Assembly: GCA_030374805.1 (NCBI GenBank)
Contig: JARGSG010000227.1
Location: 434,001-498,000 of the forward strand
Reading direction: 5' to 3'
Length of the DNA: 64,000 nt
Origin: Gracilaria gracilis
Taxonomy: Eukaryota; Rhodophyta; Florideophyceae; Gracilariales; Gracilariaceae
The translations under genes and the position numbers were made by a program. Of the stretch, positions 28,684 to 37,298 are shown in pieces; position 1 is the first letter of the stretch; the number at the start of each line of letters is the position of its first letter. The notes beneath the pieces were generated by a model. It made no database searches and was not told the origin of the DNA. It was given only the letters and a program-made list of their open reading frames with translations.

Positions 28684-29418
28684 TCAGAAAGCAACGATAG
28701 GTTCGGCATCATCGCCACTTTCAACTTCCTCATAGCCGTCATCATCATCGAAATGCACGCCGGTTTGATAGTCGGCAATATGATCAATGTCCTCATCATC
28801 GTCCTGCTGATCCACTGGGGCGGGCTCAAGCTCCTGCTGGTCGTCGTCCGCGGGGGGGTTGGCGTCCGGATCATTTGCACGATTGTGCGGCTCCTGCGTG
28901 GCAAAGCTATGCAGCGGGTTGGGCGGCGACGGCGACTGCGTCCTGGGGCGCTTCCTGGGGCGCGCGCAGTGCCTCAGTGAGCGCGGCAGCAACTCGGGCG
29001 GGAGAACGTCCGGCAAAATCCAGCAAGCGTCCACATGCCACAGCCGATCGGCGGGCAGCGGGCGGTTTTCGCCGGCGGTGGGGGTGCGGAAGAAGTCGGC
29101 GAACGACTGCAGCTGCGATCTGAGCGGGGTGTGCGTAGCGACGGCGGGCACATGCACGGCGATGGGCGACTTGAGCATGCTGTCCCTGAAGAGCTTGTGC
29201 TCCTCCAGCAGCTTCACTTCGGACGGCAGCGGCGGGTTGGCCGGCGCGCTGGCGCCCTTTGGCAGCGGCGGGAAGTAGGCGCGCGCGGCATCGAGGTTGC
29301 TCTGCAGCGCGGCCTTGACGGCGGCGTCGTAGTTGGGCAGCTCGGCGATGCTGTTGCGGATGACCTGCGGCGGGCGGGCGCGCGCCTTGCCGCGGCCGCG
29401 GCCGCGTCGCGGCGCCAT
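28684..29418 (-). CDS. Probable RNA polymerase III subunit RPC7/Rpc31
   Basis: This encodes 244 residues from the ATG at 29418 (MAPRRGRGRGKARARP). The layout matches POLR3G/Rpc31: a Gly-Arg start, a middle with a charged helix (LLEEHKLFRDSMLKSP) followed by Pro-rich sequence, and a highly acidic C-terminus (DDDEDIDHIADYQTGVHFDD then DDGYEE) like the D/E-rich DYxxxYFEDGDD end of the family. RPC7 sits in the RPC3-RPC6-RPC7 initiation subcomplex. Sequence identity is low across this family, so the call rests on architecture. An alternative is an unrelated acidic nuclear protein. The frame is open beyond 29418 with further possible starts, but the GRGRGK motif favours this one. Confidence 0.55.
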   Translation of the reverse strand: MAPRRGRGRGKARARPPQVIRNSIAELPNYDAAVKAALQSNLDAARAYFPPLPKGASAPANPPLPSEVKLLEEHKLFRDSMLKSPIAVHVPAVATHTPLRSQLQSFADFFRTPTAGENRPLPADRLWHVDACWILPDVLPPELLPRSLRHCARPRKRPRTQSPSPPNPLHSFATQEPHNRANDPDANPPADDDQQELEPAPVDQQDDDEDIDHIADYQTGVHFDDDDGYEEVESGDDAEPIVAF

Positions 29419-29762
29419 GGCGGCTGCTGCAGCTGGCGCACGGAGGAGCGCGGCACGACGCGGGACGTGCGCAGCGTCGCAGCCGCAGACGACAGCGGTG
29501 TGAAGCGGGCGGCAATGTAAGCGCGATGTGATTGGGCGCCCGGACGGACGCCACGCGTGCGGCGGCGCGCTGTGATGGCGCATGTCAACGAAGTTGCAAC
29601 GCAATTAAATATTGGTGCGGTGCTCACCGATTCGCGCGCGCTGTCGTGCCCGTTGTGCGCCCTCACATAAGGCGCATTCGCTGCGCTCGTGCTGTGGTCT
29701 GTTGAAGCAGCGACCCCCCTCTCCCCCCCCCCCCACCCACCCCACACCCACCCCAGTCCAAC
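29419..29762. promoter_or_regulatory. Divergent promoter (RPC7-like / GLTP-like)
   Basis: This is a 344-bp GC-rich spacer between two genes facing apart. It has an ATTGG (inverted CCAAT) box at about 29529, and a C-rich pyrimidine tract at 29706-29757 running up to the GLTP start codon. No TATA box is obvious. Confidence 0.45.
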
Positions 29763-30488
29763 ATGAGCACCCACATGACGCGCAACAAGTCGCTCGGCGG
29801 TAGCACCGTCACCGTGGTGGATAGCGATGCCATTCACACGCCCTTCTCGTGCATCACGCAGCCTTTCAGACGTGCCATACATGACGCCGACAGCAACAAT
29901 CTCTGTTTTCCGAAGGGCGATATCAACGTCGAGTTGTTCAATAACGCCATCTCTGGCTTTCTCACCATCTTCGACGCGCTGGGGTCACCCATCATCACCG
30001 ACATTGTGCGCAGAGACTTTCGTGGAAAGACCAACGGTCTGCGAAACTCGTCGCGTCGACTGCGAGCAAACACGCTGCGTCAGTTGGTGGGCAACGAAAT
30101 CAAGTCGCCGCCAAGGTTTTGGGCGCCGTCAGGCATCGAGTGTCTGCTGTGGTGTCAGAGGATTTTGAACTTCATTGAGCAACTTGTACAACACCTAGTG
30201 GATGATGACGCCATGGAACTGAAGGACGCGTGCATCAAGTCGTACCGAGATACGTTGGCATTACGACACCCAAATGTGACAAAGGCTATCTTTGAACGCG
30301 CGTTGCAGCTGGTACCGCCGCGACGTGAATTTTTGTCCAACCTGTGCGGTGGCGAGCAAGAAGCCAGTGAACAGGACGTGGCGCTGTGTATGGTGGGCAT
30401 GAAGCACTTTTTGAGAGCGGTTCGTCCGCACATCAGCGCGCTTCAGACGCTGTTTGAAATCGAGCAAGTGGATGAGGGGCGTCGATGA
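29763..30488 (+). CDS. GLTP-domain (glycolipid/ceramide-1-phosphate transfer) protein
   Basis: This encodes 241 residues with an ATG at 29763. The all-helical GLTP fold is shown by FLTIFDALGSPIITDIVRRD (helix 2), ECLLWCQRILNFIEQLV (the conserved LLWLKRxLxF segment, Trp kept) and SYRDTLALRHPNVTKAIF (the conserved His of the headgroup site). Of the headgroup residues numbered in human GLTP, Asp48, Trp96 and His140 are retained, while the positions of Asn52 and Lys55 (D-x3-N-x2-K) read Lys and Gly. That pattern argues against ordinary galactosylceramide recognition and may mean a phospho-headgroup or an altered ligand. Such proteins move sphingolipids between membranes through the cytosol. The length is close to that of plant ACD11-type proteins. 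Confidence 0.78.
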   Translation: MSTHMTRNKSLGGSTVTVVDSDAIHTPFSCITQPFRRAIHDADSNNLCFPKGDINVELFNNAISGFLTIFDALGSPIITDIVRRDFRGKTNGLRNSSRRLRANTLRQLVGNEIKSPPRFWAPSGIECLLWCQRILNFIEQLVQHLVDDDAMELKDACIKSYRDTLALRHPNVTKAIFERALQLVPPRREFLSNLCGGEQEASEQDVALCMVGMKHFLRAVRPHISALQTLFEIEQVDEGRR

Positions 30489-30986
30489 CTGACGCCTTTG
30501 GCGCTGCTTGAGCAGTCACTGTGCTGGTGGCTTGCCCTCCTCGAGGCTTTGCTCCGTACCTACTTTCGTACCTATCTACCATAGACTTCATCCATCTATC
30601 TATCGCCCTTGCCCCATCATTGAGCTCTTGCGGCAGCGAGAAAGCGTAAAAACAGTCTTTCGCCGCTTGCCGTCGCTCTGCGGAACTGCATGCCAATCGC
30701 GCCGCATCATGTCCGTTGGCATCAAAATTCACTCCATAGATATAGCGCTGCAGCGACGAGCAATCGCCCAACGAGCACATGTAGCACATCCACGTCGTCC
30801 TCGTTGCCAACGTCGTCCAGCCACACACGCGTCCACATTGGCACCCATCGCCCAGGGGCAACCATTTTTGCATTCGCGCACGTCGTGCCTCGACCACCCG
30901 AGATGCGAGGGCCGCCGACCCCGACCATCGAGAACAGCGCCACCGTCGCCACCCGCCGCCGCCGCCGCCGCCATCGTCGTGTCGCC

Positions 30987-31946
30987 ATGACCGAGCTATT
31001 AACCTCGCCCACGGCCACCCAGCCCACCACCCAGCCCGCCGAACAGCCCGCCGAACAGCCTGCCCCCGAGCCCGCTCACCAACCGCCTCCGCCCTCGCTG
31101 TTCTCCAGGGTACCCACGCCTGCGCTCAGCTCCGCCGCCGTCGTGCTGGACTCGGTGGCGCTAGCCGCCCTGCAAGCCGGCCATCTCGGCGACGCGCCCT
31201 TCTGCATGCAGCTGGCAGGCACGCTCGTCGTGCTGCCCTGGATGCCGTACTTGTACCGCTCTGCGCTTCTGAGCCGTGCGCCGCGCGCGCTGGTGCTGCT
31301 GGCGGCACTGGCGTGGGCGGTCGTGTGCTTGCTGCCCACTTTCTGGGCGCTGTTGTTGGAGTTGTTCACGGGGCATCGGCGCGAGGGCACCTCGTGGGTG
31401 GCGGGCGTTTGGAGGATATATGCCATCATGGCGCTGTGGGTTTTATTGGCTTTGCTCAATGAGCGCGTTATTCGCCCGTGGTGGACCACGAATTCCGACT
31501 CGTTTCTGGCACCGTTTCGGAGAAACTCGGTCGCGGCGCAGGCGCATAGTATGGCTGTGAATCGACGTGCGTCGGTGCTGGACACTATCATGCAGGAGAT
31601 GGTCACCGTTTCGAAGCGCAAGATCTTGACCACGCGTACGCTCGAAACAAAGACGAGCAAGTTGCAGCAAAATCAGAATAACGTCGAAGAGCTCAAACTT
31701 TCTTTGAAGGAGCACAAGAAAAAGGTGCAGGAGGCGGATAATGCTGATGAAAAGCAACAACGTTTGGACGACGTTCAGGAGCTTATGGATCGGCTTCAGC
31801 ATGCTATCACTGACGTTGATGGTCTCCGGAATGACATTCTTGTGCTCAAGAAGGAGGTGCATAACTGCGAGCAGCAGCTGCAACCGTTGCAACATCGCTG
31901 GGAGCAATCGCTGCATATTGAGAATCACACCAGATTCTACCGTTAA
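30987..31946 (+). CDS. Membrane protein with C-terminal coiled coil, unknown function
   Basis: This encodes 319 residues from the ATG at 30987; the frame is open from an ATG at 30690, adding 99 low-complexity residues. A Thr-Gln-Pro-Ala-Glu repeat at the N-terminus is followed by about four hydrophobic segments (ALSSAAVVLDSVALAAL, MQLAGTLVVLPWMPYLY, LVLLAALAWAVVCLLPTFWA, IYAIMALWVLLALL). A long charged coiled coil (about 190-300) and a short end HTRFYR follow. I do not recognise a family. The architecture suggests an organelle-membrane tether or scaffold with the coiled coil exposed. Start choice is uncertain. Confidence 0.6.
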   Translation: MTELLTSPTATQPTTQPAEQPAEQPAPEPAHQPPPPSLFSRVPTPALSSAAVVLDSVALAALQAGHLGDAPFCMQLAGTLVVLPWMPYLYRSALLSRAPRALVLLAALAWAVVCLLPTFWALLLELFTGHRREGTSWVAGVWRIYAIMALWVLLALLNERVIRPWWTTNSDSFLAPFRRNSVAAQAHSMAVNRRASVLDTIMQEMVTVSKRKILTTRTLETKTSKLQQNQNNVEELKLSLKEHKKKVQEADNADEKQQRLDDVQELMDRLQHAITDVDGLRNDILVLKKEVHNCEQQLQPLQHRWEQSLHIENHTRFYR

Positions 31947-32264
31947 TACGCCACTGTTATCTACTACGCTTGTTGATTCGTGTACATCATAATGACCGTT
32001 TCTAACTCTTTAATATCTACTCGCGGTGCGCACGCCATCGCTGCCGGGCACCAAGCAGCTTCAAAACGGTACACGTACCACGGTACCAACGGTACTTTCG
32101 TACCTTTGTACTGACGTTTCCACATTTTGCAAAACACTAATAAAAAGATAAGCGACTACAAGGTTAAGAGGGATAACCGGAAAAGTGCACTACGAGAAGA
32201 AGGCTACCAGTACATGCCGTTCTACACGCAGGTCTATATACACGCCAAGCCGAAGCCAATCATC

Positions 32265-33494
32265 TCATGTAGACTCGTGCTTGCACCTGTTATAAAAGCG
32301 ACTAAACATGTTCCAACTCATAACTGTATGCTGTCCAACGGCAACCTCACATATCTCCTGCATTAGCAACTGCAACTCGCGATCACTTGCCTCCGAAGCG
32401 ACCGCCAATTCCCGCACACACGCCGAGAAGGTGGCCAGCGTAACTTGTTGACGCTCCGCTCCCAAGAAATGAAGCCATGCCTGTCGAGCCGTCCGGTACT
32501 TGTGCGCGTGAATATGCGCTACAAAAGCGCGTCGAATCAAACTCTGCCTCGCACGCGTGGCAGGCGACGCCACACTGGTATCGCCATCAAAAGCGCGTCG
32601 CACCGAAGCGCCCGACTGCGACTGCGCGATCGGCAACGTGGTCGGCCTCGTGCTCCGACGACGACACGACTCTGACACACTTCCCAGACTCTGCACGCGT
32701 GCAAACGCGCGCGACGACGTCGACGGCTGCAGCTCGTGCGGCACGTGCGCATTGGGCGCGCGCGCGCGCGAGGAGCGAGACGGCTGCGTTGACGCGGCGG
32801 TGCTGCTACTGGTTATGGACGTGAGTTCGGCCTCCAGGTGGCGCACCTTGCGCGTCAGCTTCGATCGCACGTCGTTGAACTGGCGAGTGAGAGCGGCCAA
32901 TTCAGCCGATACGGCGGAGGATTTGGATCGCATGGCATCCAACTCCGCCTGCAAGGCGGAGTTTTTGCGATGCAGGTCGTTGTTCTCACTCGTGAGCACG
33001 TCGTTCTGTTTGGAGAGCGCGGCAACAGAAGAAGAGTAAGGCGAGGACGTGGAGGTGGGCGAGATGTACGGTGTGGAGGAATCTGGGATCAACGGCTCTT
33101 CTTCCTCGCCGACGTTGCAGAACTTGACGTGCGGCACGTCATCAATGAAGACCAGATCGGTGTGTGACGACGAGTGCGGCGCGTCGTTGCTGGCAGAGTC
33201 GGAGACATCGCTGGTGTTGGGCTCGAACAACAGCTGCGCATTGTGCGGAGCGTTCGGCGACGCTGGGCGTTTGGGGTGCGCCAGGCGCGCAAACACGCGC
33301 CTGGGGGGACGGTTGGAGGAAGAACGCGACAGAAAGCGACGACGTGTGGGCGGCGGAATCGTCATGGTGGATTGCAACGGCGCAGTGCGCTCGGAGTTAT
33401 GGCGCGCGGGAGCCGGGCGTGAAAACAGACGGCGCGAACGTCGCGCATCCGCGCTGGCGCTCGATTGGCGGTGACGGTGTGCGGTGGCCTTCAT
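32265..33494 (-). CDS. Coiled-coil protein with EF-hand-like C-terminus, unknown function
   Basis: This encodes 409 residues from the ATG at 33494; a start at 33365 (MTIPPPTRRR) is equally plausible because an ATTGG box lies between them at 33463. The N-terminus is basic and Ser/Arg-rich. A segment with a short acidic patch (EEEEPLIPD) comes next, followed by a coiled coil of about 80 residues (ALSKQNDVLTSENNDLHRKN onward). The last 90 residues contain two paired helices (RTARQAWLHFL and VMSWNMFSRFYNR) with an EF-hand-like spacing but no complete calcium loop. Family unknown. The stop faces the membrane/coiled-coil gene, 318 bp away. Confidence 0.55.
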   Translation of the reverse strand: MKATAHRHRQSSASADARRSRRLFSRPAPARHNSERTAPLQSTMTIPPPTRRRFLSRSSSNRPPRRVFARLAHPKRPASPNAPHNAQLLFEPNTSDVSDSASNDAPHSSSHTDLVFIDDVPHVKFCNVGEEEEPLIPDSSTPYISPTSTSSPYSSSVAALSKQNDVLTSENNDLHRKNSALQAELDAMRSKSSAVSAELAALTRQFNDVRSKLTRKVRHLEAELTSITSSSTAASTQPSRSSRARAPNAHVPHELQPSTSSRAFARVQSLGSVSESCRRRSTRPTTLPIAQSQSGASVRRAFDGDTSVASPATRARQSLIRRAFVAHIHAHKYRTARQAWLHFLGAERQQVTLATFSACVRELAVASEASDRELQLLMQEICEVAVGQHTVMSWNMFSRFYNRCKHEST

Positions 33495-34369
33495 GACGGA
33501 GCGGCGGTGTGGTAGCGACTGCGGGCGGGCGGCGCGGCGGCAATGGCGAGCACAAGAGGCGGCAGATAAAGCGGCGCGGCAGATTGGCGCTCAAGCGCTG
33601 CAACGGCAGGCGCGTGGAGACAGAGAAGCGCGGGGTGGCGCGCGCGCGACAACTCAACGCGACACGGTCACGTGTGACGGTGCGCGCTGCTGATGCTCTT
33701 GAGAGGCACGTCACACGCGCCGTTGCCAGCAGCTTCGGCGCCGCGCGCTGTCCACGTGTGCGCGCGTCCTAATCTCCCGCGCTTTGCCGGCCGTGCGCGA
33801 TTTGCGCTTTCCGAATCAATCAATGATTGTGAATTGTGCGCTTTGGCACCACCAAGTGGCGCCTCATAAATTCAACAGCTGTTTGATGGAGCAATTCATT
33901 GCCGCCGCCTTGCCCGCGCGCCAAACAAAGATATGGCGCAGATCGGCGCTCGTATATCTTACATCATGTATATGTCTATAAAACACATACACAACTTGCC
34001 CGTTGGCCAACATCACCGTTGCCCCGCCTTCCCGCCATCGCGCCGCTCATGCGCGCCGCTGCCGTCGCCACTTGAACAAGTGGTAACGCTAACCTTAGAT
34101 AGACAGTCGCGGTCCCGAGCCGCACCGGCCGCAGCGCGCACACGTGGCCACGTCGTACAGCTGCACGGCGCGCACAGCGAGTGACGCTGCTGTGTCTCCG
34201 CCGTGCTGCGCTGTGTTGGCCCGCCCATACACGCCGTGGCGCTGTGAGCCACTTGTTTTGCTCCACGCGAAACGCACAAGCGTTTATCGTCCACGCCATC
34301 TCAGCCGCTGCGTCTTGTTTCCGCTCCTTGCAGCCTGCCCGCCCTTGCCTGCTCGCTCGTGTGCTTGCT
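33495..34369. other. Divergent intergenic region
   Basis: This is GC-rich near the minus-strand gene and more mixed beyond. CTATAAAAC at about 33976 could be a TATA box but no gene follows it closely. Open frames on both strands are short and overlap one another, so none is called. Confidence 0.35.
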
Positions 34370-34375
34370 TATAAA
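34370..34375 (+). promoter_or_regulatory. TATA box for the small secreted peptide
   Basis: TATAAA lies 86 bases before the ATG at 34456, a spacing that gives a 5' UTR of about 55 bases. Confidence 0.5.
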
Positions 34376-34455
34376 CAGCAGCCCGCACCGGACAAGCGCT
34401 TCCCGTTCACCTTGGATCACCCCTCTTCCCGGCTTTCTCGCTGCTTTTCATCGCC

Positions 34456-34701
34456 ATGTTGTTTCGCCCGCTTCTCGCGCTCGTGTTATGTCTCACGCTG
34501 CTCGTTTCGTCGTCGCTAGCAGCGCCCACTCGGTACACCACCATGAGATATGGTGCTCATAGCATGTCCAACGCCGCTGCCGCCAAGCGCCGCAACACCC
34601 ATAACGCCGCATATGTCTCGGATCTGGCCAAGTTGGTACGCAGGCGACAGCAGCATGTGTCCAAGCTCAGGGCCATGCGCACGCATCAGCTGCGTCGATA
34701 G
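34456..34701 (+). CDS. Small secreted basic peptide precursor
   Basis: This encodes 81 residues with an ATG at 34456. It opens with a textbook signal peptide (MLFRPLLALVLCLTLLVSSS then LAAPT), with predicted cleavage after LA at about residue 22. The mature part is about 59 residues, strongly basic, has no Cys, and carries Lys-Arg and Arg-Arg(-Arg) sites that a Kex2-type protease could cut. It resembles neither an antimicrobial family nor a cell-wall protein that I know. Signal or cell-wall peptide are possible roles. The TATA box and the clean signal sequence support it being real. Confidence 0.6.
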   Translation: MLFRPLLALVLCLTLLVSSSLAAPTRYTTMRYGAHSMSNAAAAKRRNTHNAAYVSDLAKLVRRRQQHVSKLRAMRTHQLRR

Positions 34702-34992
34702 ACGGTCGTGCCTCCTCTTTTCGCTTGGTCTTGTTTCGTTTCGTTCCCCCCCCGCTGTGTATGTTTGTGTGTACTTTTGTAACGTTGCATTTAGTGTGTT
34801 GGCTCGCGCTTTCTCTTCGACTGTCCATTTACTCCCGCCCGTTCTTTTGCCTCTCGCGCCCTTGTTCGTTCTTGTAAACTTGTTCACTATCCCCCTCCAC
34901 CGTCGTCTGTCCATCTCCCTTCTCCTTCTTTCTTTCTTCTTGCTTTCTTCGTGCATCACATCTTCCGCATCATTCAGCATCGCAGCATCGCA
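34702..34992. other. Spacer between peptide gene and HORMA gene
   Basis: This is pyrimidine-rich, with a C-run at 34747-34754 and TTCTT tracts near 34930. It probably holds the 3' end of the peptide gene and the 5' region of the HORMA gene. Confidence 0.35.
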
Positions 34993-36526
34993 ATGGTACG
35001 AAACATCCATCACGCTTATGCCTTTGGAATGCATACCAACTTGTCATACATGCTCACAGTCATCGTTGTCTTGCGTCACAGGCCACTGCCAATGTACTTG
35101 CATCCAGTTCCATCACGCCCTCCCAGAGCGTCAACCTCGTTAGGAACATGCTCCGTGCAGCCTTCTCAACCGTCGCCTACATCCGCAACTTGTTCGACAG
35201 AAAGGTATGTGTTAAACGATCAATCATCCATTGTTCCGTTGCAATCATTCGCTCATATCACGTCGTGTTGGCCACCTTATGCATTGCAAACAGAATTTCA
35301 ACAAGTCCAGAATCGGTGGCACCGCCTTTTTCAAGCTCAGAGAAAACTGTGCTGGTAACGCAGCCCAGTACAAAAAGTGGTTGAACGAAGGCGTGTTCGA
35401 CGCCCTTGCTCAAAAGTACCTGTCTGTGATTCGAATCGAGATTTACAAACACCCGTCCAGAAGCAGACCAAACTTGAAGAGGGGGGCGAAGAAGACGCAA
35501 CGTATAGTACGCTCGTGTGAGAATCTTATTGAGTGCTATGCATTTCACGTCACGTACTCAGGCGACGACGCCAAGTTGGAACTCTCCGTCAAGAATGACA
35601 CTGACATTAAAAGAGTAAGTGTCCAGGAGGGCTGTAGCGAAATGTTAGCTCGATTGGTGCAGATCACGGAGGCTATGGAGGGATTACCCTCGCTACATGT
35701 CGTCAGTGTCAAGGTATGTTAACTTACCCCCTCTTGTGTCTGGAACGAATCGTAGGTTCTAACGAGTGCTCATGCTTAGCTTCTATTCACCGAAGACACG
35801 CCCGATGACTATCAGCCGCCGATGTTCACCAAGGCTCGGGACGATGTTTGGTTTGTTGGCGAAACTATCGATGTGGGCGCTGGTAATGTGCAGACACCGT
35901 TTCACAATCTCAAAATGCAAGTGTACGCACGAAACACTGAGGAGCATCGACAGAATCTCGTGCCGCTCAGCCAAGCAGATGGTGGAAGCATCGTACTAAG
36001 CGTTGAAGGCTGTGACGGGCAGGCGATTGAGCAGAAGGAAGAAGCGGTGGGCGTGGCAAGCTTAGTCGAGGACGACAACCACGCTGTCACGCCGGAGAAT
36101 AGGCGTATCAAAGACGGTGGAACAGAGCGAGGTGTTGGTGGCGATGCGATTTTGGGCGAGAATAAGGGTGAGATTCAGGCGGTGAATGACACACATCGTG
36201 TTGATGGCGGTGGCTCTATTGATGGATGTCAGCGTGTGGAAGGGGCGACGCGCGAGAGTGGGATAGTAAGCGAGGCAGAAGACGTGGGTGAGGACGGTCG
36301 CTCAAAAATGATTGAATGCAAAAAGATGAGCGCAAGTATGTTGCCTCCTTTGTTTGGTCATAGCGACAGAGTGGCGATGGCTGCCACGCAGGATAGCGAC
36401 TTTGAAGCAACGCAAGTGAAACGGTGTGGCAAGAGGAAGATGGGGCAGACGGAGAAGTACATCGTGGTGCGCAAGACGGCGAAGAGGGCCAAAGCTGCGT
36501 CGCGCAGGCGTATAGAGAGAACGTGA
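34993..36526 (+). CDS. HOP1: HORMA-domain meiotic chromosome-axis protein (Hop1/ASY1/HORMAD type)
   Basis: This is a spliced gene: exons 34993-34995, 35082-35204, 35294-35713 and 35780-36526. All three introns are short (86, 89, 66 nt), GT-AG and phase 0, for a protein of about 430 residues. Exon 1 would be the ATG alone. The HORMA domain covers about residues 14-215: SVNLVRNMLRAAFSTVAYIR, then WLNEGVFDALAQKYL, IECYAFHVTYS, and LLFTEDTPDDYQPPMF, which is the classic family tract. The GNVQTPFHNLKMQV stretch fits the safety-belt strand. The C-terminal half is acidic and then basic, ending in a likely nuclear signal (KTAKRAKAASRRR) that may include a closure motif. No PHD or SWIRM domain is visible. 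Members build the meiotic axis and promote inter-homologue recombination. Exon 1 is the weakest part of the model. Confidence 0.82.
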
Positions 36527-37298
36527 GGAGGCACTTGGCGACCGCACGGGTGCGACTGGCAGCGAATCACCGAGTGATTCGCTGTTTCTGGTTGACGTGG
36601 CGTGGGTGATAAACCCATCTTCGGTAGGCCAACAAGAGACCATGAGTAAAGGAAAAACGGAGCCACGGAGGATTCTCAAGCGTGCTCCGGCGCAGAACCG
36701 CTATCTATCATGATCTATGTGACATCTAAAGTTACTGCGAATGCAGCCCCCAGGGCGGGCGGCTGGGCGGCATGCGCGTGCCAAGCCCAAGCGCGGGCGG
36801 AAAACGTCCAGGGTGGAATTGCGAATGATACAGGACAACGGTAGTTGGAAGGGCAGCGAAATAACCTCTTACAAGCTGCTTATATGCAACTTTAGACGTT
36901 TTCCGTGCTGCAGCCTGCAGTACACGCGCGCTGATTGGCTGCTATTTGGCGTTGAAGACGAGTGTGCTGAGCAAGTGTGCTCGTTTTCCGTCTTGTTGCG
37001 CGAATTTCCCAGCCTCCCTTACGCAACATGATGCGCTCGCTTGTTCTTTCATTCATTCATTCTCCACTCGTTCACTACGCCTCTGTCCTTCCGCTCGCTC
37101 CTTCCTCTTCCCCGCTGCGCCGCTCTGCCAACTGCCGCCCTTCTTGTCGCTCTCCCTCCTCTCCACAACCCCTCCCCCCCCCCCCCCCCCCCCCCCCCCC
37201 CGGCGAGCCGGCGAGTCCCCCATGCGCTGTCCGCCTTGCCCGCCGACCGTTGCATAGCCGCGCTTGCGCACACTTCTTCTGCCTGACCATACCAGACC
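36527..37298. other. Intergenic/promoter region before the APH-fold kinase
   Basis: This contains the motif CGCGCGCYGATTGGCT at 36925-36940, ATTC repeats at about 37049, and the long C-tract described separately. No gene is supported. Confidence 0.4.
37174..37201. repeat. Poly-C tract (28 C)
   Basis: An uninterrupted run of 28 cytosines ends about 97 bases before the kinase ATG, inside the likely 5' UTR. The length may be affected by sequencing slippage. Confidence 0.85.

Noticed and set aside
28907-29882. Arg/Ala-rich frames opposite or beside the RPC7-like gene
   Set aside because: Same GC-rich effect; the residue composition is that of shifted frames.
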